64,000 nucleotides of DNA from NCBI RefSeq assembly GCF_045788535.1, contig NZ_CP074074.1, positions 2,170,001 to 2,234,000 on the forward strand, given 5' to 3'. Shown in pieces: positions 26,890-35,558 of this stretch. The position numbers and the translations under genes are program-made. Every line of letters begins with the position of its first letter. The stretch's first letter is position 1. The DNA comes from Allotamlana fucoidanivorans (GTDB lineage Bacteria; Bacteroidota; Bacteroidia; Flavobacteriales; Flavobacteriaceae). The notes under the pieces were generated by a model. That model did no database searches. It saw only the letters and a program-made list of their open reading frames with translations, and was not told the DNA's origin.

Positions 26890-28356
26890 TTGAATAGACT
26901 ACCAGATAGTTTTCGTTTTATATTGATCAGTGTTTTCGGGTCATTTTTTTTCAATTGCAGCATAGCAAAAAAGGAAAATGATTTCAATAATGTATTATTT
27001 ATAATTGTAGATGACTTAAGGCCAGAATTGAATTGTTATGGGCAATCTCAAATTATATCTCCAAATATTGATAAGTTGGCAGCAGATGGTATGGTTTTTA
27101 AGAACGCCTATTGTAATGTTCCGGTTTGTGGCGCATCTAGAGCAAGCCTGTTAACAGGGGTATTTCCAACAAAAAATCGATTTACAAATTACGGGTCTAG
27201 AGTAGATAATGATGCACCTGGTTTAATCACTTTGCCAGAGCATTTTAAAAATAAGGGCTACATAACTAAAGCAGTGGGTAAAATATTTCATCATCCAGAT
27301 GATGCTCTTCAAAGTTGGACAGATATTCCGTATAGACCAGATTATCCTAACTCGATAAAACAGCAGGAGTTATGGCGAGATTATCAGGCTCCTATAAATA
27401 GTTGGACTAAAGAAAATAATTTACCCTTAGGCTCCGCTGGGCCAGCTTGGGAGGCAGCGGATGTTGAAGACGCTGTGTATTATGATGGTAAAACCGCTAA
27501 ATTGGCTTTAGCGGAATTGAACAAGTTGTCACAGTCTAAACAGCCATTTTTCTTAGGAATTGGTTTTATAAGACCGCACCTTCCTTTTAATGCGCCTAAA
27601 AAATATTGGGACATGTATAAGGAAGAGACTATTGCTTTAGCTAAAAACCCTCAAATGCCTATTAAGGCACCACGAGAAGCATGGTTTAATTATAAAGAAT
27701 TGAGAGGGTATTCAAATATACCTAAAGATACCCTACCTATCGAGAGTGATATTGCTAAGAAACTTCGACATGGCTATTATGCAAGTGTTAGTTTTATTGA
27801 TGCACAAGTGGGTAAAATACTTGATAAATTAAAAGAATTGGAACTTTATGAGAGCACAAATATAGTTTTAATAGGTGATCATGGTTGGAGTTTGGGAGAG
27901 CATTCTTTATGGTGTAAACACTCGTGTTTCAATAATGCCCTTAGAACACCTCTAATTGTTAAACCTAAAAGATCTCGTTTTAAAAATGATACTCAGGCTA
28001 GCTCAGAATCTTTAGTGAGTTTTGTAGATATATATCCATCGCTTTGTGATTTAAGCAATGTTGAAAAACCATTGCATTTAAGTGGTAAAAGTTTTGTTGA
28101 AATTTTAACAGATCCAAACCATGAAATTAATGAGTATGTATTTTCCAGATGGGGACGTGGAGAGACCGTAATTTCAAAAGCATTTAATTATACGAGGTAT
28201 TTTAATAAAGATGGAAGTGTAAATTCTCATATGTTGTATGATAGGATTCTAGATCCAGATGAAAATGTTAACGTTGTTGATGATAAAGACCATGCGGAAA
28301 GTTTGAATAACCTAATAAGAATCTTACAAAATCATATTAATAAAAATAGAGCTTAG
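26890..28356 (+). CDS. S1 family sulfatase (iduronate-2-sulfatase-like group), lipoprotein, TTG start
   Basis: The frame has a stop two codons before 26890 and no ATG before the signal peptide, so TTG at 26890 (or the TTG at 26923) must be the start. The 488-residue product has a lipobox at Cys23 (FFFNC). Metal-binding IIVDDLRPELNCYG (Asp41, Asp42) is followed by VCGASRASLLTG, where Cys80 would become formylglycine; this is the CxASR variant rather than CxPSR. GKIFHHPDD, GFIRPHLPFNAP and LIGDHGWSLGEHSLWCKHSCF are typical of iduronate-2-sulfatase-like S1 enzymes. It hydrolyses a carbohydrate sulfate ester. Upstream lies a terminator at 26829-26857, leaving only 32 bp for a promoter, so transcription may come from readthrough. 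Confidence 0.9.
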   Translation: MNRLPDSFRFILISVFGSFFFNCSIAKKENDFNNVLFIIVDDLRPELNCYGQSQIISPNIDKLAADGMVFKNAYCNVPVCGASRASLLTGVFPTKNRFTNYGSRVDNDAPGLITLPEHFKNKGYITKAVGKIFHHPDDALQSWTDIPYRPDYPNSIKQQELWRDYQAPINSWTKENNLPLGSAGPAWEAADVEDAVYYDGKTAKLALAELNKLSQSKQPFFLGIGFIRPHLPFNAPKKYWDMYKEETIALAKNPQMPIKAPREAWFNYKELRGYSNIPKDTLPIESDIAKKLRHGYYASVSFIDAQVGKILDKLKELELYESTNIVLIGDHGWSLGEHSLWCKHSCFNNALRTPLIVKPKRSRFKNDTQASSESLVSFVDIYPSLCDLSNVEKPLHLSGKSFVEILTDPNHEINEYVFSRWGRGETVISKAFNYTRYFNKDGSVNSHMLYDRILDPDENVNVVDDKDHAESLNNLIRILQNHINKNRA

Positions 28357-28811
28357 AGTTGAAATGAGAAAAAACATAAGGATTGGTGTAGTACTAATGA
28401 GTAAGAAAGTAGGTATAACTGGTTTTCAAGAGCGTTGAACAAAAAATTCACTAAAAAGAATTATTTATACCCATCGGCATTAATTTAATATTTCAATATT
28501 TGATAAACTAAAACTAAAACTAAAACTAAAACTAAAACTAAAACTAAAACTAAAACTAAAACTAAAACTAAAACTAAAACTAAAACTAAAACTAAAACTA
28601 AAACTAAATAGAGCTAGCCAACTTCATTTTATACAAATTACAGATATAATCTTCTAGGTTAGATATTTAGATATGGTGCCCCGTAGTACGCTACTTTGTA
28701 AGGAGTAATCTCGTTATATCATGAAGAGTGTTGAATACTTATACTAAATAAGTTGAGACCATTATAAAAATAAATAAAGAACTAACTAAATTTTAATATA
28801 CTAAATAACTT
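28357..28811. other. 455-bp intergenic leader with hexanucleotide array
   Basis: Separates the enzyme block from the import operon. It contains the AAACTA array (28505-28608) and about 200 bp of non-coding leader before the first lipoprotein gene. A near-consensus promoter-like TACTTTG occurs around 28700, one base shorter than TAnnTTTG. No coding sequence seen. Confidence 0.7.
28505..28608. repeat. AAACTA hexanucleotide tandem array (~17 units)
   Basis: A 104-bp perfect run of AAACTA with no interrupting base. It lies in the leader of the import operon, about 204 bp before its first start codon. Perfect arrays of this length are prone to slippage. Confidence 0.97.
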
Positions 28812-30434
28812 ATGAAATACATTAGAAATCTTTTTCTCTTAGGTGTAGTGTCAATGCTAGCGCCTTATCTTATTTCATGCGAAGATGATGATAATGGAAT
28901 AGTGATTCCAGTAATTTCCGTGTCAAATGTGTCTCCATTAGATAATGCTGAATCTATAGGCTATAATCCCACGTTTACATGGGAAGCTTCGGCTGATAAT
29001 TTTGAAAATTTAAAGTTTGATTTTTACATAGGAACCGAAGAGAATAAATTAGGGTTGAGAGCCCAAGATATTAAAGATACTCAATATAAGATAACCAAAA
29101 ATACAGTTATGAAAGGTGGAGTGACCTATTATTGGAAGGTTGTTGCTAAAGATGGTTTTTATGATAATGAGAGTGAAGTTTGGAGTTTTACAACAGCAGC
29201 TCCTGATGTTCCTGTTATTGAATCTCCTCTTGACAAAAGTCTGTTATTTGTATCAGAAGGTGATGTGTTGCTAGATTGGACGGATTCTGCTGGCCCTAAT
29301 GGAGAAACGGCTATCTATGATGTGTTTATAGATACAGTGAATCCTCCAGTAAATTTAGCGACTAGTTTCTCTGGTGAATCAGAATTTAATGCAACTTCAG
29401 AGCTAACACCAGATCAAAGGTATTACTGGCGCGTAGTGTCTAGAGATGGTTTGGGTAATTCGTTTTCTACTGAAACCTTTAGTTTTGATTATTTGGCTGC
29501 AAAAGAACCTGTAAAACCTGAGTTAAGTGAAGAGGTTGAAGATGGAGTATTATCATTGGATGAATCTCTAGTTTGGGGTGTGGCATTAGGCGCAAACACT
29601 TTAGATGTTTACATTGATACGGTAAACCCTCCTTTAAATAAAGTGGCTAGTGACGTTACAGGAGAGGGGTATGTTGTACAAACTAAAGATACGCCAAGTG
29701 ATATTAATGACATAAAAACATTTTATGCACAAGTGGTTGCTAAAAATGATGATGGAGAATCTAAATCTGAAGTAATTTCGTTTACACCGCAAGTTACAGG
29801 AGTTTATACAGATGTTAGAGGAAGTGAGTCCTTAGACTATTCGTGGGTTCGAATAGGGTCTCAGATTTGGATGTCACAAAATTTAAGGACTAAAAAACTG
29901 ACTACTGGGGAGGATTTAGAAAAGATTATTCAGCCTACAAGTGCCGATTACCCTATTACGGCCTCAACAACAACGTTATATTATGATGAACACCCAGCTG
30001 ATAATGGGCCAATTCCGGGGTACCCATCATTTACAGCGCCTTGGAGTGATGGGGATAATGGGCGTGTTTATTCGAGTAAAGTGCCAAGAAATGCATTAAT
30101 AGCGCCAGAAGGTTGGCATGTTATAACCGATACCGATATTTCTACTATAAGAGCGTATGTGCCAAATGCTTCTGATTTATTAGATGAATGGTACGGAGGA
30201 ACGGATTCTTATGGTGCAAATTTTTTAATTGCAGGATATCGTTATAATAACTTTACTGATGATAGACCATTTGGTTTTAGATATGTAGTTGAAGAGGGTA
30301 GAGTGGCTTTATGGATTAACCCGATAGCAGGGACAAATGACGTATGGGAGTTGTATCCAGCAGGAAACTACAGATCCTATAACCAAGGCAATGAACATAA
30401 TAGAATGTTTGGAATACGGTTAGTTAAAGATTAA
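28812..30434 (+). CDS. Surface lipoprotein with Fn3-like repeats and FISUMP domain (1)
   Basis: A 540-residue lipoprotein: Cys23 followed by EDDD, a surface-export pattern. About three fibronectin-III-like repeats occupy residues 38-330, each with TYYWKVVAKD-like strands. A FISUMP (Fibrobacter succinogenes major paralogous) domain follows at about 345-540, shown by WVRIGSQIWMSQNLRTKKL, GRVYSS and LIAPEGWHVITDTDI, and ending GIRLVKD. As first gene of the SusC/SusD operon it occupies the place of a SusE/F-like surface glycan-binding protein, though those usually follow SusD. The Fn3 part would be a spacer with the FISUMP tip at the glycan; binding is inferred, as this domain has no well-established ligand that I know. 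Confidence 0.82.
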   Translation: MKYIRNLFLLGVVSMLAPYLISCEDDDNGIVIPVISVSNVSPLDNAESIGYNPTFTWEASADNFENLKFDFYIGTEENKLGLRAQDIKDTQYKITKNTVMKGGVTYYWKVVAKDGFYDNESEVWSFTTAAPDVPVIESPLDKSLLFVSEGDVLLDWTDSAGPNGETAIYDVFIDTVNPPVNLATSFSGESEFNATSELTPDQRYYWRVVSRDGLGNSFSTETFSFDYLAAKEPVKPELSEEVEDGVLSLDESLVWGVALGANTLDVYIDTVNPPLNKVASDVTGEGYVVQTKDTPSDINDIKTFYAQVVAKNDDGESKSEVISFTPQVTGVYTDVRGSESLDYSWVRIGSQIWMSQNLRTKKLTTGEDLEKIIQPTSADYPITASTTTLYYDEHPADNGPIPGYPSFTAPWSDGDNGRVYSSKVPRNALIAPEGWHVITDTDISTIRAYVPNASDLLDEWYGGTDSYGANFLIAGYRYNNFTDDRPFGFRYVVEEGRVALWINPIAGTNDVWELYPAGNYRSYNQGNEHNRMFGIRLVKD

Positions 30435-30457
30435 AGAAAAACACAAGATAATATATT

Positions 30458-32341
30458 ATGAAACATATAAAAAAGATCCTTTTATTTATAGTGATCGTGG
30501 GAATTATTCCATTTGTATCATGTGACGATGATGATGTTATGGTAGAGCAAAAACCCAACCTAACATTGGTGTCTCCAGAGGATAATTCTAATGGAATTGA
30601 TATTGCACCTTCTTTTGAATGGAAGGCATCAGATCCGAATGGCCGACCTCTAAAGTATGATTTTTATTTAGGTATGGATAGTACAAAACTATTTCTAGAG
30701 GGGCAAAACCTAAAAGAGACAACCTACCGGCTTGAAGATTATAAGATTAGAAAAGACGCAGTTTATTATTGGAGAGTTATAGCTAAAAATGGCGTAAAAA
30801 ATACCGAAAGTGATATATGGCGTTTTATGTCCATTCCTGCTCCTGAACCTCCAGTACTGGTTAGTCCAGAGACAGAAGTATTTGTTAGAAATGATGTAAA
30901 TCTTGAGTGGGAAGCTGTACCGGCAGGCGAAGGGGAAACAATAATCTACAATGTGTTTTTATCAACAACTGATCAGTTTGAAGAATCTGATCTTATTGCC
31001 ACAATTGAAGATGGTAGTACCTCGTATACCTTAGATGTATCAGGTCTTGATATAGGTGAAGTATATTATTGGAAGATAGATGCTTCAGATTTGATTAATG
31101 GTTCCTCGAGTGAAGTGCGTTCGTTTAAAAAATTACGTCCCGGGGCACCAGATGAGCCAATTATTGTATCTCCTGCGAATAAATCACCAGCCATGTCAGG
31201 TGTTGTTTTAGATTGGACGGATGTGACGGATCCTGAGGGCGATGCTGTAAGTTATGATGTGTATTTAGATAAGTTCAATCAACCAGCTACACTGGTAGGA
31301 ACGGTTACAAATAGTGAGTTCACAACAACAAACTTAGATGTTAATTCAGCCTATTACTGGTATATAGTTGCTAAAGATCCATCGGGGAATTTTACTGAGT
31401 CGGAAGTATCTGGGTTTTCGGTAGTAGGAGCTAGTCCAGGATTTCCTGGAATTAAAGATTTCCAAGTGGCAAATGTTTTGTCCTTAGATGAAGCATTGAT
31501 TTGGGAGCCTGCTAGTGGTGCTACATCGTATGACGTTTATATAGATACGGTAAACCCTCCAGTAAATAAAGTGGCAAGTGATATTGTAGAAACCCAATAT
31601 TTAGTAAAGAATAGTGAAATACCTAGTGATATTACCGATGTGAAAACCTATTATGCACTGGTAGTTGCTAAAGATGGAAGTGGTGGAGAAACCAATTCTT
31701 TCCCTGTAGAATTTACACCACAAATGACAGGTGTGTATACCGATGTTAGACTGACTGAAGTTAATGATTATACATGGGTGAGATTAGGAACCCAGATATG
31801 GATGTCTCAAAACTTACGAACGAAGAAACTGACTGATGGAACAGATATTCCAGTATTAGGACCAGTTCAAATTCCGCTTACGCCTACATCCACAGATATA
31901 TACTGCGATGAGCATCCTGAAGGCTTACCTGGATTTACACCAAATTGGAATGAAGTTCATGGGCGGGTGTATTCAAGCTTGTTGCCAAGATCTACACTTA
32001 TAGCACCTCCAGGATGGCATGTTATGAATGACAATGATATTTCTACTTTAAGAAGTTATGTGTCGCATGCAAGTGAAACTATGGGAGCATGGCATGATGG
32101 GTCTGATATTTTCGGTTTAAGTTTTGTAATGGCAGGTTATCGTTATGATACTTTGGCAGCAAATAGACCAACTGGTTTTAGAACAGGTATAGAAAAAGGT
32201 AGAGTCACTTATTGGACAAATGGTTCTGGAGATAATGATGTTTTAGAACTATACCTGAGTGGACAGGTTAATGGATTTAGGTACTATGCCCATAATAACG
32301 AACATTTAAGGATGTGGGGAATACGTCTTGTAAAAGACTAA
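30458..32341 (+). CDS. Surface lipoprotein with Fn3-like repeats and FISUMP domain (2)
   Basis: A 627-residue lipoprotein (Cys22 followed by DDDD) paralogous to the preceding one. It has about four Fn3-like repeats (35-430), one more than its neighbour, so the tip would stand further from the membrane. The FISUMP domain (about 435-627) has WVRLGTQIWMSQNLRTKKL and LIAPPGWHVMNDNDI and ends in the same GIRLVKD. The DVYIDTVNPPVNKVASD segment is shared almost exactly with the first paralogue, showing duplication. It is placed 23 bp after that gene and 51 bp before susC. Likely a second surface glycan-binding or receptor-docking protein. Confidence 0.82.
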   Translation: MKHIKKILLFIVIVGIIPFVSCDDDDVMVEQKPNLTLVSPEDNSNGIDIAPSFEWKASDPNGRPLKYDFYLGMDSTKLFLEGQNLKETTYRLEDYKIRKDAVYYWRVIAKNGVKNTESDIWRFMSIPAPEPPVLVSPETEVFVRNDVNLEWEAVPAGEGETIIYNVFLSTTDQFEESDLIATIEDGSTSYTLDVSGLDIGEVYYWKIDASDLINGSSSEVRSFKKLRPGAPDEPIIVSPANKSPAMSGVVLDWTDVTDPEGDAVSYDVYLDKFNQPATLVGTVTNSEFTTTNLDVNSAYYWYIVAKDPSGNFTESEVSGFSVVGASPGFPGIKDFQVANVLSLDEALIWEPASGATSYDVYIDTVNPPVNKVASDIVETQYLVKNSEIPSDITDVKTYYALVVAKDGSGGETNSFPVEFTPQMTGVYTDVRLTEVNDYTWVRLGTQIWMSQNLRTKKLTDGTDIPVLGPVQIPLTPTSTDIYCDEHPEGLPGFTPNWNEVHGRVYSSLLPRSTLIAPPGWHVMNDNDISTLRSYVSHASETMGAWHDGSDIFGLSFVMAGYRYDTLAANRPTGFRTGIEKGRVTYWTNGSGDNDVLELYLSGQVNGFRYYAHNNEHLRMWGIRLVKD

Positions 32342-32392
32342 AAGATGGTAGCAAGTAATATTTTAAAACAGACAAACTAACTTATTAAACAT

Positions 32393-35300
32393 ATGAAATA
32401 CAAAATAGCATTTTTCTTAAGTTGCTTTATTTTCCTCGGGCAAGCATTAGGAGCTCAGAATATTAAGGTTTCGGGAAAAATAGTAGATGAAACAGGAATG
32501 CCGCTAATAGGAGCGAATATTATCAGTTCCAATACTTCAAATGGTATAAACGGTACAGTAGCAGATTTTGATGGTAATTATACCATAACAGTAGGTCCCA
32601 ATGATACCCTTAGTTTTACTTATGTGGGCTATATTGCACAAGAAATAAAAGTAAGTGGTAAAACAATAATTGATGTTACCATGATGCCTGATACCGAGGC
32701 ACTGGAAGAGGTTGTTGTATTAGGTTATAACAAGGTGAAAAAGGCAAATGTTGTTGGAGCTGTAGCTACTGTAACTGGTGGAGAATTGAAGGAAACAGGG
32801 CTTACCAATATGTCTCAGGCCATTCAAGACCGCTTACCAGGTGTTTATACCGAAATTCCCTCGGGGCAACCTGGGGCTGATGATGCCAATATTACCATAC
32901 GTGGAGTCTCTAGTTTTAGAGGGAATAATGCACCGCTCATATTAATTGATGGGGTTGAGGCTACCGGTGGGTTTTCTCAGTTAGATCCTAGTGAAATTGC
33001 ATCTATTTCTGTGTTAAAAGATGCCGCTTCACTTTCTGTATATGGTGTACGTGGCGGTAATGGAGTTATTTTAATAACAACAAATAGAGGTAAAGAAGGT
33101 AGCGCTAAAGTAAGTGTAGGAGGAGCTGTAACAGCAAAAAGAATTAGTGACCTTCCGCAACAGTTATCATCTTATGACGTTTTAATGTTGGGGCAAGAAG
33201 CTATTAAAAATTCTGGGCAATATGGCGATTTGAGACCGCAGCGCTATATCGATAATTTTTTAGATCCAAATAGAAATATTTATGCTTATCCAGATATTAA
33301 TTGGTATGATGAGTTGATTCGGGATATTGGTTGGGAAACCAACGCTAGAGTCAATGTAAGTGGAGGTACCGAGTTTGTTAAATATTTTAGTTCACTCAGT
33401 GCAAACCATGTTGGCGATATATTAAAAACGGAAGACTTTAATGGATATTATGATCCTGAGTTTACCTTTGATAAGATAAACTTTAGAACAAACCTAGATT
33501 TCGATGTTAGCAAATCCACGAAATTATCGGTTGATATATCTGGTCGGTCAGAAATTACTAAAACGCCAAATTCAAATGTGGGTAGAAATGATTTTAGTAA
33601 TGTGTTTAAGTTTTTAGATGAAGCAACACCATACTATTTCCCGTTGTATTATCCAAAGGAATTTTTGTTGTCAAATCCAGATCCTTTAGCGCCATTTCCA
33701 GAAGAGTTTAGATTAAGCTCGGCAATCTCTGAAAATCCTTTTCAAGAAAATCCATACCAAGCGCTTAACTATTCTGGTATGAGACGCTTCAAGAAAGATG
33801 TAGTGGATATACAAATAGCATTAACCCAGAGTTTAGATGCTATTACCAAAGGCTTGTCTGTATCAGGTAGGTTTAATTATAGTACGATGTTTGAGTATAA
33901 GAAAGTGGAAGCTTTTAACCCTCAATTATGGTTGTATGATCCATTATCAGAATCATGGCGTGGACAAAAGGGCCAATCATATTATGATTCTAACCCTCGG
34001 TTTAGAAGTTCAGGAGGTGAAGAGTATGACGGCGTAGCAAGAAATTTATATTATGAGTTTAAGTTAAATTACCAACGTAGTTTTGGAGTCCATAATGTAG
34101 CAGCTGTAGGAGTGTTTAATCGAAATGAGAGAGAAACAAGTGTAGGGTCACTCCCAGAGTTTACCGAAGATTGGGTGGGAATATTTAATTATGATTATAA
34201 AGAAAAATATTTGCTAAAGCTTTCGGGTGGTTACAATGGTACAGAGCGTTTTGCACCAGGGAAACGGTTTGCGTTTTTTCCTTCAATGGCTATTGGTTGG
34301 AATATTGCTAAAGAGAAAATTGTTGAAGATAATTTACCTTGGTTAAATGTATTTAAAGTAAGGTATAGTTATGGAGAAACGGGCGTATACAAGAACTCAC
34401 CTAGATTTGACTTTTTAGGGGGATATACTACAACGTCATTACGCTTAAGTGAAGCTATATTTGGGTTTCCTGCAAATCCTGAAGTGGCGAGATGGGCTGA
34501 GGTTAAAATTGCAAATCCAGATGCAACGTGGGAAACCCAAAAAAGTCATAACCTAGGGTTTGATGTGAAGTTATTTAATTATGAGTTAACCCTTGGACTT
34601 GACTTGTTTAAAAAGGAAACCACAGGAATTGCTATAAATGAACCTAGACCTTCTTATTTTCAACCAAGTTTAGGAACAAGAGATCAAGGTAGGGTATCTT
34701 TACCTCAGGTAAATTCAGGAGAATCAAAAAATCATGGTTTTGAGTTTTCTGCTAATTACAGACACTTAACACCAAGTGGTTTAGGATATTCTTTTGGAGG
34801 TCATTTTACCTTAGCTGACAGTAGGATTGTTTATAGGGGTGACCGTGTGTTAACACCAGATTACAGGAAAAATGCAGGAAAGCCTATAGGATGGTTGTCT
34901 GGGTACCATAGTAATGGATTTATAGATAATTTTGAAGAAACAATAAATGCTCCTGAAATATCTAGAACAAGAATAGCAGGACATTATTCTTATGCTGATT
35001 TTAATGGGGATGGACGAATTGATATTAATGACAATATACCATTAGAAGGTACTAGTCAACCTGCTGTTGTTTACGCCTTTAATGGTAGTGTTGATTACAA
35101 AGGGTTTGATTTGAGTATACGCTTTTTTGGTAAGGACGGTGTAACCTACCATTCTAGTAATTTGTTCCCTAATTTTAACGGACCTTTACTGGAGGCTAAA
35201 TCAATTCATTTAGATAGATGGAGTCCTACAAATCCAAATGCCGATTTTCCAGCACTAGGACATATATCTACAGCCCAAGGTTATGAGGAAAGAAGCAATC

Positions 35301-35545
35301 AAACCATTGTAAATTCATCTTACCTTAAGCTTCAAAATGTGGCTATAGGATATAGTTTAAAATCGGAGTTTTTAAGACGAGCTTTAAAGATAGAAAAAAT
35401 GAGATTGAATTTGTCAGGTCAAAATCTATATACATGGTCTAAAGTGCCATTTGGTGATCCTGAAGGAGGTAATGGTGTATCAGGAGGATATGGTCAATAT
35501 CCTTTGGTGAGTCGATTTATTTTCGGTGTAAATATTGATTTTTAA
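32393..35545 (+). CDS. susC: SusC/RagA-type TonB-dependent glycan transporter (1)
   Basis: A 1050-residue outer-membrane protein. After the signal peptide (ending LGAQ) comes a carboxypeptidase-regulatory-like domain (about 25-100: VSGKIVDETGMPLIGANI). A TonB box EEVVVLGY (105-112) and a plug domain follow, with PLILIDGVEA and the SusC signature around SISVLKDAASLSVYG-VRGGNGVILITT; the rest is the 22-stranded barrel ending in ...GVNIDF. It imports oligosaccharides released at the surface, using TonB-ExbBD energy, with SusD as its lid. SusD begins 13 bp downstream, the usual operon arrangement. Substrate specificity cannot be read, but context suggests fucose-rich oligosaccharides. Confidence 0.97.
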   Translation: MKYKIAFFLSCFIFLGQALGAQNIKVSGKIVDETGMPLIGANIISSNTSNGINGTVADFDGNYTITVGPNDTLSFTYVGYIAQEIKVSGKTIIDVTMMPDTEALEEVVVLGYNKVKKANVVGAVATVTGGELKETGLTNMSQAIQDRLPGVYTEIPSGQPGADDANITIRGVSSFRGNNAPLILIDGVEATGGFSQLDPSEIASISVLKDAASLSVYGVRGGNGVILITTNRGKEGSAKVSVGGAVTAKRISDLPQQLSSYDVLMLGQEAIKNSGQYGDLRPQRYIDNFLDPNRNIYAYPDINWYDELIRDIGWETNARVNVSGGTEFVKYFSSLSANHVGDILKTEDFNGYYDPEFTFDKINFRTNLDFDVSKSTKLSVDISGRSEITKTPNSNVGRNDFSNVFKFLDEATPYYFPLYYPKEFLLSNPDPLAPFPEEFRLSSAISENPFQENPYQALNYSGMRRFKKDVVDIQIALTQSLDAITKGLSVSGRFNYSTMFEYKKVEAFNPQLWLYDPLSESWRGQKGQSYYDSNPRFRSSGGEEYDGVARNLYYEFKLNYQRSFGVHNVAAVGVFNRNERETSVGSLPEFTEDWVGIFNYDYKEKYLLKLSGGYNGTERFAPGKRFAFFPSMAIGWNIAKEKIVEDNLPWLNVFKVRYSYGETGVYKNSPRFDFLGGYTTTSLRLSEAIFGFPANPEVARWAEVKIANPDATWETQKSHNLGFDVKLFNYELTLGLDLFKKETTGIAINEPRPSYFQPSLGTRDQGRVSLPQVNSGESKNHGFEFSANYRHLTPSGLGYSFGGHFTLADSRIVYRGDRVLTPDYRKNAGKPIGWLSGYHSNGFIDNFEETINAPEISRTRIAGHYSYADFNGDGRIDINDNIPLEGTSQPAVVYAFNGSVDYKGFDLSIRFFGKDGVTYHSSNLFPNFNGPLLEAKSIHLDRWSPTNPNADFPALGHISTAQGYEERSNQTIVNSSYLKLQNVAIGYSLKSEFLRRALKIEKMRLNLSGQNLYTWSKVPFGDPEGGNGVSGGYGQYPLVSRFIFGVNIDF

Positions 35546-35558
35546 AAAATTATAAATT

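Noticed and set aside
28505..28608. Possible CRISPR array
   Set aside because: The units are identical 6-mers with no spacers, so it is a simple microsatellite.
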